This document shows, piece after piece, positions 37,002 through 46,178 of a stretch of 64,000 bases of DNA. How positions within the stretch are numbered: position 1 is the first letter of the stretch; each line of letters begins with the position of its first letter. A model generated the notes under the pieces. The model was given only the letters and a program-made list of their open reading frames with translations. It was not told the origin of the DNA and did not search any database. The DNA comes from Devriesea agamarum (GTDB lineage: Bacteria > Actinomycetota > Actinomycetes > Actinomycetales > Dermabacteraceae): the NCBI RefSeq assembly GCF_900070355.1, contig NZ_LN849456.1, positions 248,001 to 312,000 on the forward strand, given 5' to 3'. A program made the translations under genes and the position numbers.

Positions 37002-37226
37002 TTAGTTCACAGCCACAGGCTGGGGCTGAAGACGGTCGGTCTCATCAATAACAGCGGAGGCCAGCGGACGCAGGGCATCTGCATGGGCGCGCGCATGGTG
37101 CGCACAGAATGCGAGATCGCCCCCTGCGGTCAGGGTCACCTTGACGTATGCCTGAGCGCCGCAACGATCACAGCGATCGTGGGCGGACAGAACAGGGGCT
37201 TCAAGAGTCGTGCTCATGGCAGCCAT
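37002..37226 (-). CDS. Small DUF7455-type protein with zinc-binding pattern
   Basis: Protein of 74 residues with CDRCG near residue 19 and CAHHARAH near 41, a Cys2/Cys-His pattern that may bind zinc. It matches the short actinobacterial proteins found beside sigA (DUF7455); function unknown. ATG 37226 and ATG 37217 are both possible starts. CAGATT lies 7 nt before 37226, a possible leaderless -10. Divergent from parE. Confidence 0.75.
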   Translation of the reverse strand: MAAMSTTLEAPVLSAHDRCDRCGAQAYVKVTLTAGGDLAFCAHHARAHADALRPLASAVIDETDRLQPQPVAVN

Positions 37227-37296
37227 TCAAACAAATCTGGGCCAAGCACACACCTGGATAACGCCCCGGTTCGCTCACCGCGCAACCGGAAGTCAG

Positions 37297-37308
37297 TAGA
37301 ATCCTTGG
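37297..37308 (+). promoter_or_regulatory. Leaderless promoter -10 of parE
   Basis: TAGAAT (37297-37302) is followed by exactly 6 nt and GTG at 37309. Confidence 0.65.
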
Positions 37309-39438
37309 GTGTCCTCCAGTACCCCAGCTCAGCCGAAAACCTCGCCCTCCGAATACAATGCCCGGCACTTACAGGTGCTCGAGGGCCTGGAAGCGGTGCG
37401 CAAGCGTCCGGGTATGTATATCGGATCCACTGATTCCCGCGGGCTCATGCATTGCCTCTGGGAAATCATCGACAACGCCGTCGATGAGGCTCTGGCCGAC
37501 AATGCCACAGATATTGCTATTCAGCTGCACGCCGACGGCAGTGTTGAAGTGCGCGACGATGGCCGCGGTATCCCGGTTGATATCGAACCGCGCACCGGAC
37601 TGAGCGGTGTCGAGGTTGTGTTTACCAAGCTTCACGCCGGGGGCAAGTTTGGCGGAGGATCCTACGCGGCATCCGGCGGCTTACACGGTGTCGGTGCCTC
37701 GGTGGTCAACGCCTTGTCCGCGCGGCTAGATGTTGAGGTAGATCGCGGCGGCAAAACCTATGCCATGTCGTTTAGGCGAGGGGAACCCGGTGTTTTTGAC
37801 GATTCACACGGCCGCGGTCCGCTCTCACCATTTGCCCCCTTCACGGACGGATCAGAACTGCGGGTCATCGGTAAGGTCAAACGCGCAGTCACCGGAACCA
37901 GGGTCCGATACTGGGCCGATCCGCAGATCTTCATCAAAGGCGCCCACTTCGTCTTAGACGAACTGATTCGCCGAGCCCGGCAGACGGCATTTTTGGTGCC
38001 AGGCCTGCGTCTATTCATCATCGATGATCGACTAGAACGCACCCCTGAACAGCCGCAAACTCATGAGTTCCGTTTCGACGGAGGCATTGCCGAGTTCGTT
38101 GAGTTTCTGGCCAGCGACCAGAAAATCTCTGATGTGAAGAGGCTCCAGGGATCGGGAACCTTCACGGAAACGGTTCCGGTGCTCGATTCCCGCGGACACA
38201 TGATCTCGCGCGACGTGGAACGAACCTGCGACGTAGATATCGCCTTGCGCTGGGGGAGCGACTACGAAACTACGGTGCGTTCGTTCGTCAATATTGTGGC
38301 AACCCCCAAGGGCGGAACCCATCTTCAGGGCTTTGAGCAGGCGCTGGTGAAGGTGATCCGTAAACAGGTTGAAAACCAAGCTCGGCGCGTGAAATTCAAC
38401 GCGAAGAACGAAAAGATTGATAAAGACGACTGTTTGGCGGGTCTGACCGCGGTGCTGACCGTGCGGCTGGATGAACCCCAGTTCGAGGGCCAGACCAAAG
38501 AAGTGCTGGGGACTTCTGCGGTGCGTCAGGTGGTCGCTCAAGTCGTCGAACGTGAACTCACCGAGTTCCTTAGCTCCTCGAAGAAAGGCGAGAAGGAACA
38601 GGCACAGCTGGTGATCGACAAGGTTGTGTCGGAGATGCGGGCCCGGATCGCGGCGCGTATGCATAAGGAAGTGTCTCGGCGAAAGAACGCACTGGAGAAC
38701 TCCTCGATGCCGACAAAACTCGCCGATTGTCGCAGCAACGATGTCTCACGCAGCGAACTCTTTATCGTCGAGGGCGACTCCGCTCTTGGGACCGCGAAAA
38801 ACGCTCGCAATTCAGAGTTTCAAGCTTTGCTTCCGATCCGAGGCAAGATTCTCAATGTGCAAAAGGCGTCGATCACCGACATGCTGAAAAATGCCGAATG
38901 TGCAGCCATTATTCAAGTCCTGGGAGCGGGTTCCGGTCGCACCTTCGACCTGGAAGCGGCTCGATACGGGCGCGTGATTATCATGTCGGATGCCGACGTC
39001 GATGGGGCGCATATTCGTACCCTGCTCCTAACCCTTTTCCACCGCTATATGAGGCCGCTGCTGGATGAGGGCAGGGTATTTGCTGCGGTTCCGCCGCTGC
39101 ATCGGGTGGAGATTATTCACGGTGGGCGCAAACCAAATGAGTTTGTCTACACCTACACCGAAGACGAGTTGCACAAACTATTGAAGAACCTGGAACGTCG
39201 CGGAAAACGCTATAAGGAACCAATTCAACGATATAAAGGATTGGGGGAGATGGACGCTGACCAGCTGGCGGAAACCACCATGGATCCGCGCCACCGAACC
39301 CTACGCCGGGTGCGGATTGAGGATGCCGAAGCAGCAGAGCGGGTGTTTGAACTGCTGATGGGCTCCGAGGTCGCTCCGCGTAAACAATTCATCGTTGAAG
39401 GTGCTGATGAGCTCGACCGGGAGCGCATCGACGCCTGA
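37309..39438 (+). CDS. parE: Type IIA topoisomerase B subunit, probably topoisomerase IV ParE
   Basis: ATPase subunit of 709 residues that drives strand passage. GHKL ATPase motifs: EIIDNAVDEA, DDGRGIPVD, GGLHGVGASVVNAL; then the transducer Lys loop and the TOPRIM domain with EGDSALGTAK, and DADVDGAHIRTLL as metal site. QxK-type KRYKEPIQRYKGLGEMD lies near the end. A ParC/GyrA-like gene lies 0.8 kb downstream in opposite orientation, and the genes are next to sigA rather than dnaN/recF, which favours topoisomerase IV over gyrase. Leaderless-type GTG start. Confidence 0.9.
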   Translation: MSSSTPAQPKTSPSEYNARHLQVLEGLEAVRKRPGMYIGSTDSRGLMHCLWEIIDNAVDEALADNATDIAIQLHADGSVEVRDDGRGIPVDIEPRTGLSGVEVVFTKLHAGGKFGGGSYAASGGLHGVGASVVNALSARLDVEVDRGGKTYAMSFRRGEPGVFDDSHGRGPLSPFAPFTDGSELRVIGKVKRAVTGTRVRYWADPQIFIKGAHFVLDELIRRARQTAFLVPGLRLFIIDDRLERTPEQPQTHEFRFDGGIAEFVEFLASDQKISDVKRLQGSGTFTETVPVLDSRGHMISRDVERTCDVDIALRWGSDYETTVRSFVNIVATPKGGTHLQGFEQALVKVIRKQVENQARRVKFNAKNEKIDKDDCLAGLTAVLTVRLDEPQFEGQTKEVLGTSAVRQVVAQVVERELTEFLSSSKKGEKEQAQLVIDKVVSEMRARIAARMHKEVSRRKNALENSSMPTKLADCRSNDVSRSELFIVEGDSALGTAKNARNSEFQALLPIRGKILNVQKASITDMLKNAECAAIIQVLGAGSGRTFDLEAARYGRVIIMSDADVDGAHIRTLLLTLFHRYMRPLLDEGRVFAAVPPLHRVEIIHGGRKPNEFVYTYTEDELHKLLKNLERRGKRYKEPIQRYKGLGEMDADQLAETTMDPRHRTLRRVRIEDAEAAERVFELLMGSEVAPRKQFIVEGADELDRERIDA

Positions 39439-39480
39439 AAAACTAGCTTCGACCAGCCGCATAGAAAGAAGGCCGAGACC

Positions 39481-40263
39481 ATGCTCGCCACCCGAGTCAT
39501 TCCCTGCCTAGATGTCGATGCTGGGCGCGTCGTCAAAGGTGTGAATTTCCAAAACCTTCGCGACGCGGGGGATCCGGTGGAACGTGCCCGTCGCTACGAG
39601 CAGATGGGCGCTGACGAACTCACCTTCCTCGACGTCACCGCCTCCTCCTCACAACGCGCCACCATGCTCGATGTGGTGCGGCGCACAGCGGAACAGGTGT
39701 TTATTCCGTTGACAGTCGGCGGCGGGGTGCGCGAACCCTTAGATGTTGACCGGCTCCTGCGGGCAGGCGCAGATAAGGTCGGAATTAATACCGCGGCGAT
39801 AGCCCGTCCGCAGGTTGTGCGTGAGATATCCGAACGTTTTGGCAACCAGGTTCTCGTGGTGTCCATTGACGCTCGACGGGTCACTGATGAAACTCCGGAT
39901 GGATCAGCTCGCAACGGCAGCGGATTTGAGGTCACCACCCACGGCGGGCGAAAAGGAACCGGGATCGACGCCATCGAATGGATTGCGGAGGTCTCCCGAC
40001 TTGGAGCAGGGGAGATCCTGCTGAACTCCATGGACGCTGACGGCACCACCAAAGGCTTTGACCTCGACCTCATCCGTATGGCCCGGGCAGCAACCACAGC
40101 GCCGCTGATCGCATCCGGGGGCGCTGGAGCTGCTGAGCATTTTCCGCCGGCTATAGCAGCGGGCGCTGATGCGGTGCTGGCGGCGAGCGTGTTTCATTTC
40201 GGCACGCTGAGTATTGATCAGGTCAAAGGGGCGCTGGCACACGCCGGTTATCCCGTGCGCTGA
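39481..40263 (+). CDS. hisF: Imidazole glycerol phosphate synthase cyclase subunit
   Basis: TIM-barrel enzyme of 260 residues that, with HisH, forms imidazole glycerol phosphate in histidine synthesis. Catalytic Asp residues are in IPCLDVD (D11) and VVSIDARR (about D130), with phosphate loops GGGVRE and ASGGAG. AGAAGG precedes the ATG. It lies 42 nt after parE on the same strand and its stop is only 14 nt from that of parC, so no his genes are adjacent and expression with parE is likely. Confidence 0.95.
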   Translation: MLATRVIPCLDVDAGRVVKGVNFQNLRDAGDPVERARRYEQMGADELTFLDVTASSSQRATMLDVVRRTAEQVFIPLTVGGGVREPLDVDRLLRAGADKVGINTAAIARPQVVREISERFGNQVLVVSIDARRVTDETPDGSARNGSGFEVTTHGGRKGTGIDAIEWIAEVSRLGAGEILLNSMDADGTTKGFDLDLIRMARAATTAPLIASGGAGAAEHFPPAIAAGADAVLAASVFHFGTLSIDQVKGALAHAGYPVR

Positions 40264-40277
40264 AGGCGTGCTTGCTC

Positions 40278-42734
40278 TCAGCCGACAGCGTGCAGCGGTG
40301 CGGGCAACGGGGTTCCAGAACCGTCCCGTCGCCCCAGAGGCTCGGGAAGATCCAGCGGCGTTCCCGATTCGGTGCATGCTCGGGCCGGAACCGGGCACAC
40401 CCATGCGCCGATCAGAACATCTTCTCCGCGCAGAAAACGGTGGCACCGTACCCCTGCAGTCGCCCTTCCCTTGGCCGGGAACTGATCGAAGGCACTGACC
40501 TTCAACGACCCGGTTTGAGTGCCCGGGAGGGCCGCTGAAGACCCGGCAACCGTAATGACCTCGGACAGTCGGGTCGGATCCACGGCGGAAAACGCGATGA
40601 CCGCCGCTGAGGAGGATAGCTTGATCCCCGCCACCCCACCGGCAGCGCGGCCCTGCGGTCGCACTCCGGAACAGGGGAAATGCAGCAGCTGGGCATCAGA
40701 GGTCACGAAGACCAGATCTCGTTCCTGAGCAGCGGACTCATCCAAATCAATGGCGCCAACCACCTCGTCACCGTCTTTTAAGGTGATGATCTCGAAGGAA
40801 TCCCCGCGCGGATAATCAGCGGTGACCCGCTTGACGACACCCGAGCGGGTTCCTAGCGCGATCCCGCCCCCCGAACGCAGATCGTCCGGGGCAACCCGAG
40901 CCAGAGCGAGCGGGCGTTCGCCGCGGTCCAGGTCGAGAAGATCCGTCAGACGAGAACCTCCGGCCAACGAATACGGGCCAGCCGTGGGAGCCAAGGTGGG
41001 AAGATCCACCACCGGTAAACGCACCATCCGGCCATATGAGGTGACCACGCCAACTTCGGAACGAGTTGTGGTCACGGTATGGGAGATGACCACGTCGTGG
41101 GTGCCGCGACTGCCGTGCGGATTGGGCTCCGTGGCATCAACCGTGCGGGCGATCAGCCCGGTTCCCGACAGCAGCACCCGGCAGGGCGCGTCCGGGATTT
41201 CCAACTGAGTTGCCGAGGCACGCGGGGTCTCTGCGGCACGCTCTAACAAAATAGTGCGGCGTGGATTGCCATGGCTCTCGGCCACCTCGGCCAGTTCCGA
41301 GGACACAATCTCGCGCAGTAAGTCCTCAGAGCCGAGGATTTCACGCAGTCGGTCAATTTCGCGCTGCAACTCATCGCGTTCAGCTTCCAACTCAATGCGC
41401 GAAAATTTCGTTAACCGCCGCAAGCGCAGTTCAAGAATGTACTCGGCCTGCATCTGCGACAGATCGAACACACCCATGAGACGGGTGCGGGCAGACTCGG
41501 CATCATCGGACGAGCGAATGATCTGGATGACCTCATCAATGTCCACGATTGCGCGCAGCAAACCGTCCACGAGGTGGAGGCGGTCACTGTGCTTACGCAA
41601 ACGGAACTCAGTGCGTCGCCGGGTGACATCGATGCGATGGGCAACGAACACCTCAAGTAGTTGTTTGAGTCCGAGCGTGCGAGGCTGACCATTGACCAGC
41701 GCGACATTGTTGATACCGAAAGACTCCTCCATCGGAGTGTGCTTAAATAGCTGCTCCAACACGGCGTCCGGATTGAAACCGCTTTTGACGGTTAAAACCA
41801 GTCGCAGACCGTGTTTCCGGTCAGATAGATCCTGGTAATCCGTGATCCCTTGCACTTTCTTCGCCTGCACCGCGTCGCGCAGTTTCTCTGCGACCCGTTC
41901 GGGACCCACCAGGTATGGCAGCTCAGTGACCACGATGCCCTTTTTACGGCTGGTCACATTCTCAATCCGAGTGGTTGCCCTAATTTTGAACGAGCCCCGT
42001 CCCGTACGGTACGCGTCACGAATCCCGTCCAGCCCGACGATTTTGCCCCCGGTCGGAAGATCTGGGCCTGGCACAAAGCGCATCAGATCATCGAGGTCAG
42101 CATCTGGATGGGCTAGAAGGTGCCGTGCCGCCGCCACCACCTCGACCAGGTTGTGCGGGGGCATGTTGGTGGCCATTCCCACTGCAATTCCAGCGGCCCC
42201 GTTGACCAGCAGATTTGGGTACCGTGCCGGAAGCACATCCGGCTGCGTCAGCTGGTTGTCGTAGTTCGGTACGAAATCCACGACGTCTTCATCCAGCGAC
42301 GCCGTCATCAGCAACGCGGCAGAATCCAACCGGGCTTCGGTATATCGTGGCGCGGCCGGACCATCGTCCAACGAACCAAAGTTGCCGTGACCATCGACCA
42401 GCGGCAGGCGCATAGAAAAACTCTGGGCCATGCGCACAAGGGCGTCGTAGATGGCAGTGTCGCCGTGAGGGTGCAACTTGCCCATCACCTCGCCGACCAC
42501 GCGCTGTGACTTCACATGGCCACGGTCAGGGCGCAGGCCCATCTGATCCATCATGTACAAGATGCGGCGCTGCACAGGCTTCAACCCGTCGCGGGCATCC
42601 GGGAGTGCACGCGCATAGATCACCGAATAGGCGTACTCCAGAAATGACGTCTCCATTTCGGTGGCGACATCGACATCGAGGATCCTCTCCTCGTACTCCT
42701 CGGGTGCCGTTTCGGTGCGGTTGCTACGTGCCAT
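40278..42734 (-). CDS. parC: Type IIA topoisomerase A subunit, probably topoisomerase IV ParC
   Basis: DNA cleavage subunit of 818 residues. The winged-helix domain holds LHPHGDTAIYDALVRMAQ (quinolone region), LVDGHGNFGS and the catalytic Tyr in PRYTEARL; a coiled-coil arm (about 420-480) and a C-terminal beta-propeller follow. GHGNFGS rather than GQGNFGS is more ParC-like. The ATG at 42734 fits the family (MARSNRTETAPEEYEER); longer in-frame options upstream overlap the divergent CoA-ligase promoter. CATGAT lies 7 nt before the ATG, a possible leaderless -10. Confidence 0.9.
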   Translation of the reverse strand: MARSNRTETAPEEYEERILDVDVATEMETSFLEYAYSVIYARALPDARDGLKPVQRRILYMMDQMGLRPDRGHVKSQRVVGEVMGKLHPHGDTAIYDALVRMAQSFSMRLPLVDGHGNFGSLDDGPAAPRYTEARLDSAALLMTASLDEDVVDFVPNYDNQLTQPDVLPARYPNLLVNGAAGIAVGMATNMPPHNLVEVVAAARHLLAHPDADLDDLMRFVPGPDLPTGGKIVGLDGIRDAYRTGRGSFKIRATTRIENVTSRKKGIVVTELPYLVGPERVAEKLRDAVQAKKVQGITDYQDLSDRKHGLRLVLTVKSGFNPDAVLEQLFKHTPMEESFGINNVALVNGQPRTLGLKQLLEVFVAHRIDVTRRRTEFRLRKHSDRLHLVDGLLRAIVDIDEVIQIIRSSDDAESARTRLMGVFDLSQMQAEYILELRLRRLTKFSRIELEAERDELQREIDRLREILGSEDLLREIVSSELAEVAESHGNPRRTILLERAAETPRASATQLEIPDAPCRVLLSGTGLIARTVDATEPNPHGSRGTHDVVISHTVTTTRSEVGVVTSYGRMVRLPVVDLPTLAPTAGPYSLAGGSRLTDLLDLDRGERPLALARVAPDDLRSGGGIALGTRSGVVKRVTADYPRGDSFEIITLKDGDEVVGAIDLDESAAQERDLVFVTSDAQLLHFPCSGVRPQGRAAGGVAGIKLSSSAAVIAFSAVDPTRLSEVITVAGSSAALPGTQTGSLKVSAFDQFPAKGRATAGVRCHRFLRGEDVLIGAWVCPVPARACTESGTPLDLPEPLGRRDGSGTPLPAPLHAVG

Positions 42735-42797
42735 ACCTCTAATCATGCCTGAGCAGTGGGATTTCCTCGGACACCTCATGCCGCTGGCGTGCCCGGC

Positions 42798-42809
42798 TAG
42801 GCTATGGAC
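42798..42809 (+). promoter_or_regulatory. Leaderless promoter -10 of the GNAT/CoA-ligase gene
   Basis: TAGGCT (42798-42803) is followed by exactly 6 nt and ATG at 42810, which decides between the ATGs at 42804 and 42810. Confidence 0.6.
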
Positions 42810-45506
42810 ATGGTGCGGATCACGGACAAAGACGTAGCGAGCCTGTTTTGGCGTCGGCCTCGCTACCCTGCGCACTGGGAGGCGGACATTGCCCTGCGCG
42901 ACGGCAGCGCAGCCCACCTGCGCCCAATCCGTCCAAATGACGCCGACAAACTCCAAAGCTTCCACAAACGGCAATCACCGGAGTCCGTCTACTTTCGCTT
43001 TTTCGCCCCGATGGCCGAGCTGTCACCGCGAGACCTCAAAAAGTTCACGGTGGTGGACTACCACGATCGCGTCGCCTTGATTGTCTTAATCGGTGAGGAC
43101 ATCGTCGGGGTAGGTCGGTATGACCGCAGCGGGCCGCAGGAAGCGGAAGTGGCCTTTAACATCGCAGACGCATTCCAAGGACGCGGCCTGGGCTCCATCT
43201 TGCTCGAGCACCTGGTGGCAGCGGCTCGGGAACGCGGCATCCGCCGGTTTAATGCCGAGGTGCTTCCCACCAACCATCGGATGCTCGCCGTATTCACCGA
43301 CGCCGGATTTGATATTCAACGCACTATTGATGACGGGGTTGTGCTGGTCAGCTTCGCCATCGATCCCACGGAGCGCTCGACCGCTGTGATGACGGAACGA
43401 GAACAGTGGGCCGAGGCGCAGGCGACAAAGCGACTGCTCAGGCCCCGGTCGATCGTCGTGGTCGGGGCATCTCGGCGCCCCCGTGCGCTTGGTCGGAGGA
43501 TTCTCGACAATATCGAAGCCAGCGGTTTTGAGGGTCCGGTCTACGCGGTTAACCCCGAAGCGTTTGAAGTGGATGGGCGCACTAGCTATGCGCGAGTAAC
43601 CGAACTGCCGGGTCCAGCCGACCTCGCCATTGTGGCGGTCAGAGCGGATCAATGTCTCAGCGTGATCAATGACTGCGCCGCGCATGGGGTGCAGTCGGTG
43701 ATTGTGCTGTCCGGAGGGTTCGCCGATGACGGATATGACGGTGCTCGACTTCAGCGCGACCTGGTGTGTGCCGCCCGCGCCCACGGCATCCGTTTACTCG
43801 GCCCCGCCAGCATCGGGTTGTTGACGACCTCACCCGATCATCCGTTAAACGCCTCCTTAGCTCCCCGGATGCCAAAACCTGGACGTCTCGCGCTGGCCGG
43901 ACAATCCAGCGCGTTAAGCGTTCAGCTGCTTGCCGGGGTTGATCGCCGCGGTCTTGGGTTCGCAACCTTCGTATCCGCGGGGAACCGAGCGGACGTGTCC
44001 CTCAATGACTGTCTGCAATTTTGGGATGACGACCCGGACGTCGAGGTGATCGGCCTGGTCATGGAGTCAATGGGTAATCCGCGCAAGTTCACGCGGATTG
44101 CGCGTCGGCTCACCCGCCACAAACCCGTGGCGGTGCTGCGTCCGCTCTCAAGCTCCATCACGACGCCACCCGGCCACCAGGTGCGAAGCTCCCGTCTTTC
44201 TCGCCGTGCTCTCGATCAGGTGCTGGCAAGTTCTGGTGTGGTGCAGTGCGAAACCATGGAACGTCTGCTGGACACCCTGGAGTTTTTCTCCTCCCAGACG
44301 GTTCCGAGCGGTGGCCGTCTCGGGTTGCTATCGAATCAGGGCGCGCTCGCCACGGTGATGCGCGGGGTGGCTCGCCACGCCGGTTTAACCGTGGTGCGCG
44401 CCAATGCCGATATCCCGGTGGTTGCAGATCTGCGACGTATCCGACGCTCCTTTGACGACATGCTGTCTGGAGGGGATCTCGACCTCGTGGTGGCAGCGTT
44501 CCTCGATCCGGTAACTGGCGACCTCAGTGATCAGGTAGAGGAAATGGTGCGCGCCAGTGAGCGCCACGGGATTCCGATTGCCCTTAGCTTGATTACCGAT
44601 CCAGTCCAGTTCGATGCCATTCGTAAGCGGTTTGGTGCGAAGGTTCCGATCTACGATTCCGCGGTACGTGCCATGAATGCTGCTGCTGACGCGGTGCACT
44701 TCGGTCGGCACCGGGCTGCGCAGACAGCGCCTCGTGAACACCGAGATGATGTCAACCCTGAGGGCGTGCGCCGCCTAGTTGCTAAAGCGCTTGATGTTTC
44801 TAAGGGGCGACCGGCGCGCATGCAACCGGAGTACGCGCATAAGCTGCTCTCGCGCTACGGACTGGATGTGATGCCGAGTCGGATGGTGACCACCTTCGAC
44901 GAGGCCCGCGAAGCTGCCATGGAACTCGGATTTCCTGTCGCCCTGAAGAGCTCGGACCCGGTGTTGCGCCATCGCCCTGACCTCGGCGGGGTGCGGTTAG
45001 ACATCCCCGATGTGGTGCATCTACGGCATGCTTTCGAGGGGATGCGCCGCGACCTCGCCTTCAGCCAGGCGCCCTATGAAGTTCAGCGTATGGCCCCGCC
45101 TGGGGTCCCCGTGGTGATCCGCAGCGTTGAAGACCCGTCCCTTGGCCCGGTGATCTCGTTTTCCCTGGCCGGGGATGCAACGGATCTTCTCGATGACATC
45201 GCCTACGCGATCCCTCCACTGTCTCGAGACGATGTGGATGCCTTGCTGCGCGCCCCGGCTACGGCTCGCAGACTCGGCGCCTACCGGGGGCTGCCAGCCT
45301 TGGACCGTGACGCTCTGGCAGAGGTGGTGGTGCGGGTCGGTTTGCTTGCGGAGGCGTTCCCTGAGATTCGCGAGCTGGAACTGTACCCGGTGATTGTCTC
45401 GCAGCGCGGGGTGAGCATTGTGAGCGCTCATGTGGAGGTCGCCACGCCGTTGAACCGGGTGGATTCACCGAGACGAACTCTGCTATCCATGTCTGAACGG
45501 GATTGA
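42810..45506 (+). CDS. GNAT acetyltransferase fused to NDP-forming acyl-CoA synthetase
   Basis: Protein of 898 residues. N-terminal GNAT domain (about 15-190; acetyl-CoA loop AFQGRGLGSILLEHL), then a CoA-binding domain (SIVVVGASRRPRALGRRIL), a succinyl-CoA-ligase-like flavodoxin domain (GRLALAGQSSALSVQLL), and a C-terminal ATP-grasp domain (EYAHKLLSRYGLDVMPS, GFPVALKSSDPVLRH). This resembles protein lysine acetyltransferases of the PatZ/Pat group but with the GNAT at the N-terminus, as usual in actinobacteria. It may acetylate metabolic enzymes; the ligase part may be only regulatory. Divergent from parC. Confidence 0.85.
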   Translation: MVRITDKDVASLFWRRPRYPAHWEADIALRDGSAAHLRPIRPNDADKLQSFHKRQSPESVYFRFFAPMAELSPRDLKKFTVVDYHDRVALIVLIGEDIVGVGRYDRSGPQEAEVAFNIADAFQGRGLGSILLEHLVAAARERGIRRFNAEVLPTNHRMLAVFTDAGFDIQRTIDDGVVLVSFAIDPTERSTAVMTEREQWAEAQATKRLLRPRSIVVVGASRRPRALGRRILDNIEASGFEGPVYAVNPEAFEVDGRTSYARVTELPGPADLAIVAVRADQCLSVINDCAAHGVQSVIVLSGGFADDGYDGARLQRDLVCAARAHGIRLLGPASIGLLTTSPDHPLNASLAPRMPKPGRLALAGQSSALSVQLLAGVDRRGLGFATFVSAGNRADVSLNDCLQFWDDDPDVEVIGLVMESMGNPRKFTRIARRLTRHKPVAVLRPLSSSITTPPGHQVRSSRLSRRALDQVLASSGVVQCETMERLLDTLEFFSSQTVPSGGRLGLLSNQGALATVMRGVARHAGLTVVRANADIPVVADLRRIRRSFDDMLSGGDLDLVVAAFLDPVTGDLSDQVEEMVRASERHGIPIALSLITDPVQFDAIRKRFGAKVPIYDSAVRAMNAAADAVHFGRHRAAQTAPREHRDDVNPEGVRRLVAKALDVSKGRPARMQPEYAHKLLSRYGLDVMPSRMVTTFDEAREAAMELGFPVALKSSDPVLRHRPDLGGVRLDIPDVVHLRHAFEGMRRDLAFSQAPYEVQRMAPPGVPVVIRSVEDPSLGPVISFSLAGDATDLLDDIAYAIPPLSRDDVDALLRAPATARRLGAYRGLPALDRDALAEVVVRVGLLAEAFPEIRELELYPVIVSQRGVSIVSAHVEVATPLNRVDSPRRTLLSMSERD

Positions 45507-45599
45507 TCACCGGTCCCAGATGGGCGCCTGTCTGTGCGGGGTGTTGGCCATGCTGATATCACACGGGCTACTTTGTGCGGGCAGACCGGGGTGAGATGA

Positions 45600-45611
45600 C
45601 AGAATATCTAT
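45600..45611 (+). promoter_or_regulatory. Leaderless promoter -10 of the DUF5998 gene
   Basis: CAGAAT (45600-45605) is followed by exactly 6 nt and ATG at 45612, without a Shine-Dalgarno. Confidence 0.5.
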
Positions 45612-46178
45612 ATGACCGTGACGCTTCCTTCGGACCTGCACGGCGATCTTGATCGTGCAGGGTATTTCCCTCAGGCCGCCATTGCGGTGCTTGAACGGGC
45701 TATTGCTGGCGCGGAAGTGTCTGCTTATCTTGTCCGTCCGGAGACTGCTTTTGACGGCCCGGAAGTTCGACGGCATCTCACCGTCCTGGCGCTCACGCCA
45801 CGGCATTTGGTGGTTGTTCATGTCGATGATGACCCCGCCGACGACTTGAACCCGATGCAGGTCATCGCCTCCACCGAAAAAGTCCGGTTATCGCGGATCG
45901 TCGCGGTGGGTCTATCCCAGGTCTTTCCCACGGATGGGTCGCGGGTTCAGGATCAGGAAAGCGAAGTGACCCTGGGGATCACGTGGGGCAATACCCGGCG
46001 GCTGGATCTGGAACGAGCTTGGTGCGATGACCCTCACTGTCAGGCCGACCACGGATACTCCGGCACCGCATCCCCGTCCGACATTGCCCTGCGCGTCAGC
46101 GCCATTGCGGATGGCGCACAAGCAGTGGCCGACGCGCTCGCCTTCCATGCGGCACTCACCGAAGCTGTTGACCTGTGA
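45612..46178 (+). CDS. DUF5998 family protein
   Basis: Protein of 188 residues of the actinobacterial DUF5998 family, function unknown. No membrane segment. Recognisable parts are the opening LPSDLHGDLDRAGYFPQ and the block LTVLALTPRHLVVVHVDD. The stop overlaps the GTG of the following phosphatase-superfamily gene by 4 nt, so the two are translationally coupled. Confidence 0.82.
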   Translation: MTVTLPSDLHGDLDRAGYFPQAAIAVLERAIAGAEVSAYLVRPETAFDGPEVRRHLTVLALTPRHLVVVHVDDDPADDLNPMQVIASTEKVRLSRIVAVGLSQVFPTDGSRVQDQESEVTLGITWGNTRRLDLERAWCDDPHCQADHGYSGTASPSDIALRVSAIADGAQAVADALAFHAALTEAVDL

